In this document: positions 1 to 7,678 of the stretch, piece by piece
How positions within the stretch are numbered: the stretch's first letter is position 1
How the letters are laid out: the number at the start of each line of letters is the position of its first letter
Source of the DNA: Gaiellasilicea sp037721555
Lineage (GTDB): Bacteria > Actinomycetota > Thermoleophilia > Gaiellales > Gaiellaceae
Reading direction: 5' to 3'
DNA length: 64,000 bases
NCBI GenBank assembly: GCA_037721555.1
Contig: JBBJOI010000005.1
Span: forward strand, 62,001-126,000
Translations under genes and position numbers: made by a program
The notes under the pieces: generated by a model
What the model saw: only the letters and a program-made list of their open reading frames with translations
Told to the model about the DNA's origin: nothing
Databases searched by the model: none

Positions 1-18
1 CGTCAGCGTAGAAAACAG

Positions 19-40
19 AAGGCCCCATTTCCAGGGCCTT
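19..40 (-). terminator. Rho-independent terminator next to the tRNA-Ala fragment
   Basis: Seven-base-pair stem (19-25 with 34-40) around an 8-nt loop. Read on the minus strand it is followed by a T-rich stretch. It lies just beyond the tRNA-Ala 3' fragment, as a tRNA terminator would, and has a functional counterpart beside the intact tRNA at 5645-5668. Probably the original terminator of the tRNA, displaced when the element inserted (inference). Confidence 0.6.
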
Positions 41-47
41 TCGTGTT

Positions 48-91
48 GAGCGTGCCGGGCTCGAACCGGCGACCCCCAGCTTGCAAAGCTG
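48..91 (-). repeat. Attachment-site direct repeat (3' fragment of tRNA-Ala)
   Basis: These 44 bases are identical to 5678-5721, which lie inside the intact tRNA-Ala gene. The copy covers the anticodon arm with TGC anticodon, the T arm and most of the 3' acceptor strand. The D arm and 5' acceptor strand are missing, so it cannot be a working tRNA. A tRNA 3'-end duplication beside an integrase is the usual mark of site-specific integration, so this is read as the distal att site. Confidence 0.85.
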
Positions 92-156
92 AGCACGGGG
101 CAACGACGCTCGACGACGAACGACCCTGAACGGACGCAACCATGCGGGTTTGCGGG

Positions 157-176
157 CGTTCCACCATGGTGGAACG
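157..176. other. 20-bp perfect palindrome near the left attachment site
   Basis: CGTTCCACCATGGTGGAACG is a perfect inverted repeat without spacer, 65 bases inside the left att repeat. A dimeric recombination accessory protein or repressor could bind it; this is inference from position only. Confidence 0.5.
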
Positions 177-333
177 GCTTGGCTGCAGAAGCAGATTCTC
201 AGACGTTTGGGCCAGGATTGGGCCACGAAGCCGCGTCCGCCATCAAGCCCTATCGTCCTTGAAACCCAACGACCGAAGGAGCACGATAATGAGCGAAACC
301 CAGCGATGAAGCCTAGGCGAACCCACCAGCAGC

Positions 334-939
334 ATGAACCTGAATCGGTGTAGCGTTCGCAACTTCAAGAGAGCAGGCGGCGCGGCGATCCCGCCGCTCG
401 GCCTCGTCGCCCTGATTCTGCTGCTGAGCTGCTTGCTTCCAGTAACCGCGAGCGGTCAACTCTCACGGCAAACGACGGATAGAGAAGTTAGAGCGACCCT
501 CTACACCGTCAAAGGTCGAGTGGATTGCCTACGCCGGATTCCCGCTATGGGTCATGTCCAGTGGAAAGAGCGAGGCGGGCTGACGAAGCTTGATTACCAG
601 CGCGGGTCAGGCCCATCCTCCCCTTACGCGCCCGAGCCGCACCTGGAAGCGTTCAACACTGCGCTGAGGGGTTGGATAGGCGCAAGCTTCAAGCTCGGCA
701 ACGTGTATCGCCCTATCTCGGCGGCGATCCATGCGTCGCCCCGCGCTGCGATCCGCCTCGCAACGAGAATGCGGCGAGCCGACAAGGGATGGCGCGTTAA
801 CAGAATCCTAGCTTTCCGGTACTACCAGAACAACAACGCGGTAATCGCTGTGAACGATGCATACGGCCTGAATCAGAACTTACGCAGGTCGCTCCACATC
901 TGCTTCCCTGGCCGCTGGCGCTCGATCGGATTTAGTTAG
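334..939 (+). CDS. Hypothetical exported protein (201 aa)
   Basis: Family not recognised. Residues 1-13 are basic and are followed by a hydrophobic stretch (about 14-39, rich in Leu/Val/Ala) ending in TASG, which fits a signal peptide or a single N-terminal membrane anchor. The rest is basic and rich in Arg and Asn, with no catalytic motif I can name. Base composition is visibly lower in GC at third positions than in the chromosomal genes around the element, which fits transferred DNA. No clear Shine-Dalgarno sequence precedes the ATG, so the start is uncertain. It is the first gene inside the left att site. Confidence 0.4.
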   Translation: MNLNRCSVRNFKRAGGAAIPPLGLVALILLLSCLLPVTASGQLSRQTTDREVRATLYTVKGRVDCLRRIPAMGHVQWKERGGLTKLDYQRGSGPSSPYAPEPHLEAFNTALRGWIGASFKLGNVYRPISAAIHASPRAAIRLATRMRRADKGWRVNRILAFRYYQNNNAVIAVNDAYGLNQNLRRSLHICFPGRWRSIGFS

Positions 940-1512
940 CGTCCTAGTGAAGCGGTGGCTCGACCGGAACGACGACTGATCGTTTTTGCGGGGCGCCCTG
1001 CGAGGGGGTAGGCGCTGGCGCTCCCTAAGAAACGCTAGGCGATTTTGGGGAAGAAGCTTTGGGGCGGAGCCCAACCCTAGGCCCTCGCAAGCAGCAGTAG
1101 ACGAGCAGGATGAACAGCACGAAGATGGTCGCACCACATGATTAGGCGGGCGCGCCCTTGCAGGCCGGCGCCCGCAATACGATCGGGGGCGCCCGCATTT
1201 GGGAGCGAGCGACTCAAGGCGCAATCGTGGGGCGCGCGGAGTGGGGCTCCTTCCGCGCACCGTCTGATGGAGAAGCCGTGCGCGAGTTGTGTGCCTGCGG
1301 CGGCATCTCGTGATGAGATCGCCGTCGCCGTAGGACGGCTTCACCTCGAGGGCGAGCAGCACGATTCAGCGAGGGTGAGGCGTGGGTTGTTGGTTGAGCC
1401 CGTGGTTGATGAGCCGCTCGCACACTACTTCCTTGCCTTGTAGGGTCGGCTGCAACAGTCCCTGCGCGTGGATGCCTGGCAAACGTCAGCGGCGCCGATG
1501 AGAGGAGCGCAT
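940..1512. other. Non-coding or degenerate stretch of the island
   Basis: No convincing gene. Short open frames on both strands are Arg/Pro-rich shadows without starts or ribosome sites. A GC-rich hairpin is present (1167-1173 pairs with 1187-1193, GGCGCCC/GGGCGCC), without a following T run. Probably eroded cargo. Confidence 0.4.
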
Positions 1513-1839
1513 ATGCGGATGATGTTGAAGGTCAAGATGGACACGGAGGCTGCGAGCCGTGCGATTCAGGATGGGTCGCTGCCGAAGCTCCTTGAGGAGA
1601 CGATGGAGCGGCTGCAGCCTGAGGCTGCGTATTTCGGCCCTGAAGGGGGAGTCAGAACCGCGTTCATCATCTTCGACCTGAAGGACCCCTCGGACATCCC
1701 CTCGATTTCCGAGCCTCTCTTTCGCGGGGTGAAGGCGAACGTCGAAATGCTTCCGGTCATGGATCGAGCGGACTTGCAAAAGGGGCTTCAAGTGCTTGGA
1801 GGCGGACAGCGGACGGGTAACGGCTCGTCCGGAGGCTGA
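1513..1839 (+). CDS. Small conserved DUF3303-like protein (108 aa)
   Basis: The start chosen is the ATG at 1513, which gives MRMMLKVKM and has GAGGAG a few bases upstream; the frame stays open back to 1468 without such a signal. The protein begins with a beta-strand-like MLKVKMD, continues through a helix (EETMERLQ) and a second strand (TAFIIFDL), a layout typical of small alpha/beta-barrel dimeric proteins seen widely in actinobacteria. A short Gly/Ser tail ends it. No catalytic residues can be assigned; the role is unknown. It lies alone inside the tRNA-Ala element. Confidence 0.65.
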   Translation: MRMMLKVKMDTEAASRAIQDGSLPKLLEETMERLQPEAAYFGPEGGVRTAFIIFDLKDPSDIPSISEPLFRGVKANVEMLPVMDRADLQKGLQVLGGGQRTGNGSSGG

Positions 1840-1904
1840 CCCGCGTCTGCCGGACTCGCCACCGACTCCGCACGCCGGTCTCTGGGAGGCGGTCGAGGAC
1901 CGCC

Positions 1905-2309
1905 TCAGCTAACAGCCGCGGATGACCTGGTAGATCCGTCGACGATCGACCGAAGCGTCGCGGAGGCAATCGTCGGCGCATCCGCGAGGGCATGTAGCGC
2001 TACAGCCGCCAGTTCCGCCTTCGCCAGCGTCAACCGCTCCCGCTCGACCGCCAACCGACCGAGCCAACGGCAGGCCGCACGCTCGAACTTCGCATCTTTC
2101 TTCTCTGCGTAGAGGATCACGAGCTCGAGCGCGTCCTCGAGCGTCAAGTGGCGCATCTCGCGGGCGGTGAGCTCGGCGAGCGGGATGCTGCGGGCCTCGA
2201 TCGCACGACGGTACCGGACGTGAGGGGACGCCTGCGCCGTCACGAACGCATGTTCGCACGGAGCCGAAAGGCGGGCGCTCTCGTGCCGACTGCCGCAGGC
2301 GGACGCCAT
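1905..2309 (-). CDS. Hypothetical helical protein (up to 134 aa)
   Basis: The central part (YRRAIEARSI... then ...LTLEDALELVILYAEKKD... and a W-L-G-R-L-A motif) is rich in Leu, Ala and charged residues and reads like an all-helical protein; similar small helical proteins of unknown function are common in this lineage (recollection, not a search). The first 35 or so residues from the ATG at 2309 look unlike the rest; a GTG at 2243 is an alternative start. Neither has a good ribosome site. It is convergent with 1513-1839 and divergent from the frameshifted gene at 2313. The competing minus-strand frame is Arg/Cys-rich noise. Confidence 0.5.
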   Translation of the reverse strand: MASACGSRHESARLSAPCEHAFVTAQASPHVRYRRAIEARSIPLAELTAREMRHLTLEDALELVILYAEKKDAKFERAACRWLGRLAVERERLTLAKAELAAVALHALADAPTIASATLRSIVDGSTRSSAAVS

Positions 2310-2312
2310 GAG

Positions 2313-2785
2313 ATGAGCCTTACCGGCGGGGAGCTGCGCACCTACCTGACCAAGGTCGGCGCGGTCGCGCCGAAGTATGTGACCTGGAAGGGCAACGCTT
2401 GCGTGCCGTGCAGGTGGCTCCTATCGCCTGGGAGCTGGACGACGCGGAGACGACGGCAGGCATGGTGCGCACGCTCGCGCGAGCAGACAGCGAGCTGACG
2501 ACGCTCGGCGCGCGGATGGGAAAGGTCACTGCGCCAGCCGATCTACGGGAGCTGCACGCAGGCTTCAAGAACAGCATCACGACCGAGGTGAAGTGCACCC
2601 GGAAGGTCGGCACCGTGGTCGAGAACGGCGGTAATCCGAAGGTTTCCGTCGATAGCTGCACGCGCGCCTTCGTGGGCACGACGGAGCGGCAGAAGCACTG
2701 GCGCACGGAGATCACGGTCGCGGCTCGTCGCCTCGGAGTCGTCCTCCCCTTCTGGGTGAAGAAAGTGGGCGTGGCTCCGAAGTGA
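2313..2785 (+). pseudogene. Frameshifted hypothetical gene
   Basis: The first part reads MSLTGGELRTYLTKV...YVTWKGNA from the ATG at 2313; near 2395 coding passes to another frame, which continues RAVQVAPIAWELDDAETT through to ...FWVKKVGVAPK and a stop at 2783. Joined, the two give a plausible protein of about 157 residues with one Cys pair in the second half. The family is not recognised. A single indel explains the break, so an assembly error cannot be excluded, but the adjacent integrase is also broken, which favours decay of the whole element. Confidence 0.5.
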
Positions 2786-3070
2786 ACCGCTTAGGCTTAA
2801 GCAGCGCAGCGCATTCCCGGCCAGTGAGGATCGGCGCTGCCACGGAACCCACCCCGCAAAGAGTGCCCGGCGACACAGCAGTTCGCGCCCTTGGGAGGCG
2901 CCGCGGCGAAATCTCCAAGTGCCAGACTGAGTTTACGTGTGTGCGCTAGAAGAAGATTCGCAGTCGCGTACGCAAGGGTTTCGAAGTGAAGCCGGAACCG
3001 TTAAGTTCATCGAAATCGCAGGCCCAAGCGTGCGATCCCGGCAACCCCACCGACCCGTGGAGGTCACGCG

Positions 3071-4870
3071 ATGAGCAGCCGACTTGGCCCATCCCTCGTT
3101 CTAACCGCCCTGCTGGCCCTCCTGCTCGGGGTATCCAGCGCCGCGGCGCAGTTCGGCCACGCGGACGACCCGACGAACACCATGGTCGCCTTGATCGACG
3201 TCGACGAGACGACGATCCCGGAGCTCCAGAAGTTGATGGACAAGCACCGATTGAGCTCCGTCACGCTGACGAACTTCTATCTCCGCCGCATCCACCAGCT
3301 CAACCCGATTCTCAACGCGGTGATCACGGTCAGCCCGACGGCCCTCGCCGACGCACAAGCTGCCGACCTGGCGCGACGCGGTGGCGACGACCGCCCGCTG
3401 CTCGGGATTCCGATCATCGTCAAGGACAACATCAACACCACCGGTATGCCGACGACGGCCGGCTCCTGGGCACTCGCCGGGAGCACCCCCGACGACGCGT
3501 TCATCGCGGCGCGGCTGAAGGCGGCCGGCGCGATCATCATCGGCAAGGCCAACCTGTCCGAGTGGGCCAACTTCCGGTCCGCCCCGTCGTCGAGCGGCTG
3601 GAGCGGCATCGGCGGCCAGACGAACATGCCCTACGTGCTCGATCGCAACCCGTGCGGCTCGAGCTCCGGCTCCGGCGTCGTCGCGGCTGCCGATCTCGCG
3701 GTCGCAGCCGTCGGCACGGAGACGGACGGCTCGATCGTCTGCCCGTCCGGCGCCAACGGCATCGTCGGGATCAAGCCGACACTTGGGTTGTGGAGCCGCG
3801 CAGGCGTCGTCCCGATCAGCGCCGACCAGGACACGGCCGGCCCGATGGCCCGCAACGTGACCGACGCTGCGGTGCTCCTCGGCGCCGCCACCGGGGTCGA
3901 CCCGGACGACCCGGCGACGGCCGCTCAGGCCGGCAACGCCCTCTCCGACTACACCCAGTTCCTGGACGACGAGGCGCTCGAGGGCGCCCGCATCGGCGTC
4001 TGGCGCGCCGGAACCTTCGACCCCAACCTGACCGGCCCGGTCATCGAGCCGATCCTCGACGATGCAGTCGAAGCTCTCGAGGAGGAAGGCGCAACCGTCG
4101 TCGAGGGGATGGACATCGACCTGTCGGCGACCGCCGGCGAGTTCCCAGCGCTCCTCTGTGAGTTCAAGACCGACATCGCGACATACCTCCAGACCTACGT
4201 CAGCGGGACCAACCCGGTGACCGGCCAGGTGTATCCGCAGACGCTCGCCGAGCTGATCGCCTTCAACGAGGCCCATCCCGAGCTGGAGGGCCCCTGGAAC
4301 AACCTCATCTTCGAGCTCGCCGACGCGACCAACGGCCGCGACCAGGCCTGCCCCAACATCCGGGCAGGCGTGACGCCGCCGGTCCAGGAAGCGATCGACC
4401 AGCTCATGGAGACGAACGACCTCGACGCGATCATCGCACTCACCAACGGCCCTGCCTGGCCGACGAACTCGAACCCGAACGAGGGCGACCTCGACGGCCA
4501 CTTCGAGTACTTTGTCGGTTCGTCGAGTGCCGCGGCCGTCTCGGGCTACGCCGACATCACCGTTCCGGCCGGTTTCATCCCCCGACAGCCAGTTTTCTAT
4601 GGACGACGTGGCCATGCCGCCCGTCTACCGATCGGCGTCACCTTCATCGGTGGCCGCTGGTCGGAGCCGGAGCTAATCGGCTTGGCCTTCGACTTCGAGC
4701 AGGCCACGCAGGTCCGCGTCCCGCCGAGGTTCATTCCGACGATCGGTGACGATCTGTTCCCCGGTGTCCCGAACCCGCCGGATCAGGCGCAGGCGCTGCG
4801 GCAGCAGACGCAGACGCAGACGCAGCAGGCGACGCAGGGTCAGCGCGACTTGGTCGTGAGCTTCCGGTAG
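3071..4870 (+). CDS. Secreted amidase-signature hydrolase (599 aa)
   Basis: Amidase-signature enzyme, hydrolysing an amide bond of an unidentified substrate. Residues 1-27 form a signal peptide (hydrophobic LLALLLGV run, AAA cleavage region), so it probably acts outside the membrane. The Ser-cisSer-Lys triad of the family is visible: Lys118 in IPIIVKDNI, cis-Ser about 197 in CGSSSGSG, and nucleophile Ser221 in TETDGSIV. Length is somewhat above the 450-550 usual for the family, partly from a Gln/Thr-rich low-complexity tail (about 565-590). The ATG at 3071 follows GGAGGTCACGCG. It is the only large intact cargo gene of the tRNA-Ala element and is followed by a strong hairpin. Distant members act in peptide-amide or indole-acetamide hydrolysis; the substrate cannot be told from sequence. 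Confidence 0.9.
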   Translation: MSSRLGPSLVLTALLALLLGVSSAAAQFGHADDPTNTMVALIDVDETTIPELQKLMDKHRLSSVTLTNFYLRRIHQLNPILNAVITVSPTALADAQAADLARRGGDDRPLLGIPIIVKDNINTTGMPTTAGSWALAGSTPDDAFIAARLKAAGAIIIGKANLSEWANFRSAPSSSGWSGIGGQTNMPYVLDRNPCGSSSGSGVVAAADLAVAAVGTETDGSIVCPSGANGIVGIKPTLGLWSRAGVVPISADQDTAGPMARNVTDAAVLLGAATGVDPDDPATAAQAGNALSDYTQFLDDEALEGARIGVWRAGTFDPNLTGPVIEPILDDAVEALEEEGATVVEGMDIDLSATAGEFPALLCEFKTDIATYLQTYVSGTNPVTGQVYPQTLAELIAFNEAHPELEGPWNNLIFELADATNGRDQACPNIRAGVTPPVQEAIDQLMETNDLDAIIALTNGPAWPTNSNPNEGDLDGHFEYFVGSSSAAAVSGYADITVPAGFIPRQPVFYGRRGHAARLPIGVTFIGGRWSEPELIGLAFDFEQATQVRVPPRFIPTIGDDLFPGVPNPPDQAQALRQQTQTQTQQATQGQRDLVVSFR

Positions 4871-4887
4871 AGCATGTCGCGAGAAAA

Positions 4888-4915
4888 CGAGGCCCGGCCA
4901 TCGGGCCGGGCCTCG
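4888..4915 (+). terminator. Terminator hairpin after the amidase
   Basis: Twelve-base-pair perfect stem (4888-4899 with 4904-4915) around a 4-nt loop, 18 bases after the amidase stop. The following bases (GTTGCTGTTG) are only moderately T-rich. Confidence 0.75.
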
Positions 4916-4937
4916 GTTGCTGTTGCCGAGAGCGTGA

Positions 4938-5659
4938 CGAAGGTGAGCGGTCTTGAAGGGGCCGACACGCAACGCCGAGGCTACGTGCAGCCCAAGCAGC
5001 TACCGGCACTGCTCAAGGCCGCAGAGGGGGCTGCTGCTCGGGCGAGGGCGGCCGTTGCTGGGCGACGCTCGCGGGAGCGGGGCTTCGGATCGGCGAGTGC
5101 CTCGGACTCGAACGCCGCCACGTCAACCTCGCTCGGGGCACGCTCACCGTTCTCCGCTCGAAGACGGAGGCAGGACGGCGTGTCGTCGATCTCACCCCAG
5201 CCCTGCGGGAAGAGCTGGCCCTATGGCTCGATCGGTGCCCTTCAAGCAGCCGACCGACCCGGTGTTCCCGACCGCGAAGGGCGGCCGCGACTGCCGCCAG
5301 AACGTGCGGCGGCGGCTGCTGGTGAAGGCGGTCGAGAGGGCCAACACGCAGCTGGTGAAGGAGGGGATCGAGCCGAACAGCGAGGTGGGCCTGCATGGCC
5401 TGCGCCGCACGTTCGCGACGCTGCGATGCGCGATCGGTGACGACCGGCCTACACCGCCTCCCAGCTGGGCCACACCGACCCGACGTTCACGATGCGGGTC
5501 TACACCGGCGTCACGAAGCGGCGGGAGCGCCTGACCGTGGCGGAGCGTCGCGCCTACGATCAGGCGGTTGAATGGGCACTGATGGGCACTGGCGAGCAGA
5601 TTCCGCTTCCTGCACCCGTGAGTGCCACGGGGCCAGAGACAGAAAAAGCCCTGCGTTAA
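4938..5659 (+). pseudogene. Tyrosine-recombinase integrase, multiply frameshifted
   Basis: Pieces of a phage-type integrase catalytic domain lie in different frames. About 5060-5230 encodes GLRIGECLGLERRHV (box I Arg), then KTEAGRRVVDLT; about 5240-5440 encodes PVFPTAKGGR and HGLRRTFATL (His-x-x-Arg box II); about 5450-5659 encodes QLGHTDPTFTMRVY (last His and the nucleophile Tyr) and ends at TAA 5657. At least three frameshifts separate an N-terminal piece (about 4938-5045) and these parts. The order is right for one ancestral gene. Its 3' end lies 18 bases from tRNA-Ala, which it presumably targeted. As it stands it cannot make an active enzyme. Confidence 0.85.
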
Positions 5660-5668
5660 CAGGGCTTT
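5645..5668 (-). terminator. Terminator of tRNA-Ala
   Basis: Nine-base-pair stem (5645-5653 with 5660-5668), 6-nt loop, followed on the minus strand by a T-rich run. It begins 7 bases beyond the tRNA 3' end and overlaps the last codons of the integrase remnant. Confidence 0.8.
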
Positions 5669-5675
5669 CAGGGGA

Positions 5676-5748
5676 TGGAGCGTGCCGGGCTCGAACCGGC
5701 GACCCCCAGCTTGCAAAGCTGGTGCTCTCCCAACTGAGCTAACGCCCC
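5676..5748 (-). tRNA. tRNA-Ala(TGC)
   Basis: A 73-nt cloverleaf can be folded by hand. The acceptor stem GGGGCGT/ACGCTCC contains the G3-U70 wobble pair that identifies alanine tRNAs; the anticodon is TGC; the T loop is GTTCGAGCC; the discriminator is A73. CCA is not encoded. Its 3' part is shared with the attachment repeat at 48-91, so the right end of the element restores an intact gene. Confidence 0.95.
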
Positions 5749-5779
5749 GAACTGGGCCTCAGTGTAGAGCCTCGTTCGG

Positions 5780-6937
5780 TCAGTCGCTGCGACGCAGGCC
5801 GCGTTGCTCGAGCGCTTTGAGGCCGCTGCTGAAGGTCTGCGCGGTACCGGTGCGGCCGCGGGAGCGCTGCTCGAGCCGGCGGATCCGAACCTCCAGCTCC
5901 TCGAGCTCCGGGGCCCGCGGCGCTTCTCGAGCCGCCACCGCCCGCTCGCGGAGCGCAAGCTCCGACTCGCGCTCGGCCAGAACGTCGCTGCGAGCGGCGA
6001 GCTCTGCATGCGTGCGGGTGAAGGCTCGCTCCGCCTCGCGCAGCTCGTCCAGTTTCGTCTCGATGCGCGCGAGCTCCTGGGGTTGATGGGCATCCTGCGG
6101 ATGGGGAGCCTGGTGAGCCTCTGGCGGCAGAACCGGCGCCGGCGGGGTCTCGTCGAGCCGGCGCTGGCGCTCCGCCAAAGCCGCCTCGGCGGCGGCGAGG
6201 GTCTCTTCCCGGATCGTCAGCACCGTCTCGCGCGCGTCGAGCTCTTGGACCCGCTCGGCGTCGAGTTCGATCCTCGCGGCAGCGGCGTCTGCCTCCCGTG
6301 CCTCGACCGCCACCTCGCGCTCCTGCATGCGCGCCTCGCTCTCCTGCACGCGGACTTCACTCTCCTGCACGCGGACTTCACTCTCCTGCACGCGCGCCTC
6401 GCTCTCCTGCACACGTGCCTCGCGGGTCGCGAGCTCCCTCACCTTCGCGAGTTGCTCCTCCTGATCGGCCGATGGCGGCTCGGTTGAGGCCTGGAGCTCC
6501 GCGCTCTGTTGTTCGATCTCCCGCTCGCGCTCGGCCAGCTCGGCTTCTCGTTCCCCGAGCGTTCGCTCGAGCTCCGCCGCCGCCTGCCGTCGCTCCTCGA
6601 GCTCCAGCTTCAGGGCATCGAAGGCGGCCTGATCACGCTCCTCCACTCGCCCGGCCCGCACCTCGCGCGCCTCCGCAAGCCGGATGCGCACGGCCTCCAA
6701 GCGTTGTTTGCGCGAGCCGGTTGCCTCCTGCTCCTGCTCGCGCCGCTCGACGCGGGCGAGCGTCTGCTCGAGCTCGCGTTCTCGGGCCTGCACATCGGCG
6801 ACTCGCTCGGCGAGCGTCAGTTTTAGGGTTTCCAACTCGCGGGAGGCCTCCAGACGTTGCCGGCGCAGCGCCTCGCGCTCCAACTCGAGGTCGGAGTGCT
6901 CGTCTCCCTGGCCTGTCGGATTCCAGAGCCGGCTCAT
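5780..6937 (-). CDS. Long coiled-coil protein (385 aa)
   Basis: Almost the whole chain is charged, Glu/Arg/Ala-rich helix with heptad periodicity, so it should form an extended coiled coil. A Pro-rich break with PPAPVLPPEAHQAPHPQ divides two coiled segments around residues 265-285. Residues about 175-202 are four near-identical seven-residue repeats (RVQESEA/V), encoded by a tandem 21-bp DNA repeat. No membrane segment, signal peptide or enzymatic motif is visible; the last 20 residues (SSGLKALEQRGLRRSD) are unlike the coil. The role is unknown; cytoplasmic scaffold or filament-like function is possible. It begins at an ATG (MSRLWNPTG). It lies directly upstream of tRNA-Ala in the same orientation. 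Confidence 0.8.
   Translation of the reverse strand: MSRLWNPTGQGDEHSDLELEREALRRQRLEASRELETLKLTLAERVADVQARERELEQTLARVERREQEQEATGSRKQRLEAVRIRLAEAREVRAGRVEERDQAAFDALKLELEERRQAAAELERTLGEREAELAEREREIEQQSAELQASTEPPSADQEEQLAKVRELATREARVQESEARVQESEVRVQESEVRVQESEARMQEREVAVEAREADAAAARIELDAERVQELDARETVLTIREETLAAAEAALAERQRRLDETPPAPVLPPEAHQAPHPQDAHQPQELARIETKLDELREAERAFTRTHAELAARSDVLAERESELALRERAVAAREAPRAPELEELEVRIRRLEQRSRGRTGTAQTFSSGLKALEQRGLRRSD
6331..6414. repeat. Four tandem 21-bp repeats (heptad-encoding)
   Basis: Units at 6331-6351, 6352-6372, 6373-6393 and 6394-6414. The middle two are identical and the outer two share a variant first half. Each unit encodes exactly one heptad of the coiled coil, so unit gain or loss lengthens the rod without shifting frame or register. 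Confidence 0.9.
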
Positions 6938-6968
6938 GCCGAACCGGATGGTACTTCAGCCTTCGGAA

Positions 6969-7211
6969 CTAGGCCGCTCGCTCCAGGCGCTCCTCGGCAC
7001 GGGCGCGGCGGACGATCTCCTCCCGCTCACCGAACCGGATGCGCGCGCGCTCCGCGCGATGCTCATCCCACAACCCTTGCAGCCGCTCGTCGATTCCCTT
7101 GATCTCGCTCACCAGCGCCTCGGTGCGACCCCGGGAGAGCAGGTTCCACAGCTCTGTACGCCCCTCACTCAGGAGCTCGATCTCCGTATGGATGTCCGCA
7201 ATCGTTCTCAT
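6969..7211 (-). CDS. Small conserved helical protein (80 aa)
   Basis: Starts at the ATG giving MRTIADIHTEIELL. It is all-helical and highly charged (LWDEHRAERARIRFGERE), ending in ERLERAA. Family not named here, but the pattern (I-H-x-E-I, L-W-x-x-L, L-W-D-E-H-R) reads like a conserved small actinobacterial protein. No Cys or His metal site. It stands between the coiled-coil gene and the metallopeptidase, in the same orientation. Confidence 0.7.
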   Translation of the reverse strand: MRTIADIHTEIELLSEGRTELWNLLSRGRTEALVSEIKGIDERLQGLWDEHRAERARIRFGEREEIVRRARAEERLERAA

Positions 7212-7246
7212 GACCCTGAGAACGAGCGCGCGCGGCTACCGATTCC

Positions 7247-7336
7247 CTATTCGTCGCGGCTGAACAGAAACACAACAATGGCTCCCGCTCCGACCACGGC
7301 GGCCACGATTGCGATCGCATTCAGAAGCGTGACCAC
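7247..7336 (-). CDS. 29-residue single-span membrane peptide, coupled to the metallopeptidase
   Basis: The GTG start shares its first G with the TAG stop of the metallopeptidase gene (TAGTG), a 1-nt overlap that suggests translational coupling. It encodes MVTLLNAIAIVAAVVGAGAI followed by VVFLFSRDE: one hydrophobic span of about 20 residues and a charged C-terminus, so probably a small inner-membrane protein. Too short for family assignment; the hydrophobic pattern and the tight overlap are the evidence that it is real. Confidence 0.5.
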   Translation of the reverse strand: MVTLLNAIAIVAAVVGAGAIVVFLFSRDE

Positions 7337-7668
7337 TAGTCGTAGCCGAGCTCGGCGATCCGGTCCTCGTCGAGACCGAAGAGGTGTGCAAGCTCGTGGA
7401 GGACTGTGATTCGGATCTCGTCCTCGAGCACGCGGGGGTCGGGGAACGCGTCCTCGAGCGGCAATCGGTAGATGGTGATGCAGTCCGGCAGCTCGGCGAA
7501 GCCACCACTTCCGCGTTCGGTGAGGGGGATGCCCTCGTAGAGGCCGAAGAGGTCGGGGTCCTCGGGGTGCTCGTCCTCGATGACGATGGCGACGTTGCGG
7601 AGGCCGCGCGCGATCTCGGCCGGCAGCGAGTCGAGCGCCGCCCTCACGTGCTCCTCGAACGAGCTCAC
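7336..7668 (-). CDS. Zincin-like small metallopeptidase (110 aa)
   Basis: Contains HELAHLFGLDEDRIAELG: the HExxH zinc motif with a third ligand region further on, as in the minimal metallopeptidase family typified by Thermus TTHA0227 (formerly DUF1025). The preceding part (IYRLPLEDAF, EIRITVLHE) matches that small fold, and the length of about 110 is normal. Substrate unknown. The start is GTG. It lies 10 bases downstream of the rhomboid gene on the same strand and is followed by a 1-nt-overlapping membrane peptide, so the three may form a proteolysis-linked operon (inference). Confidence 0.85.
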   Translation of the reverse strand: MSSFEEHVRAALDSLPAEIARGLRNVAIVIEDEHPEDPDLFGLYEGIPLTERGSGGFAELPDCITIYRLPLEDAFPDPRVLEDEIRITVLHELAHLFGLDEDRIAELGYD

Positions 7669-7678
7669 CAGGGCCTAC

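Larger units (their letters stand above)
48..5721. mobile_element. Decayed integrative element in tRNA-Ala(TGC)
   Basis: The element is bounded by the 44-bp tRNA-Ala repeats at 48-91 and 5678-5721. A tyrosine recombinase lies at the tRNA-proximal end, as usual for tRNA-integrating islands, but it is broken by several frameshifts. Cargo: an exported protein (334-939), a small conserved protein (1513-1839), a minus-strand gene (1905-2309), a frameshifted gene (2313-2785) and a secreted amidase (3071-4870). No replication, capsid or conjugation gene is visible. It looks like the fixed remnant of a small genomic island whose excision machinery is dead. Confidence 0.75.

Noticed and set aside
1060..1145. 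Short hydrophobic minus-strand peptide (IFVLFILLVY)
   Set aside because: A stop lies directly upstream and no start codon is available; probably chance or a remnant.
3101..4615. 504-residue open frame antisense to the amidase
   Set aside because: Arg/Asp/Val-rich shadow of a high-GC gene; no domain and no ribosome site, while the plus-strand frame has a complete amidase triad.
4953..5534. 193-residue frame as an intact integrase
   Set aside because: Only its C-terminal third matches integrase motifs; the other motifs lie in different frames.
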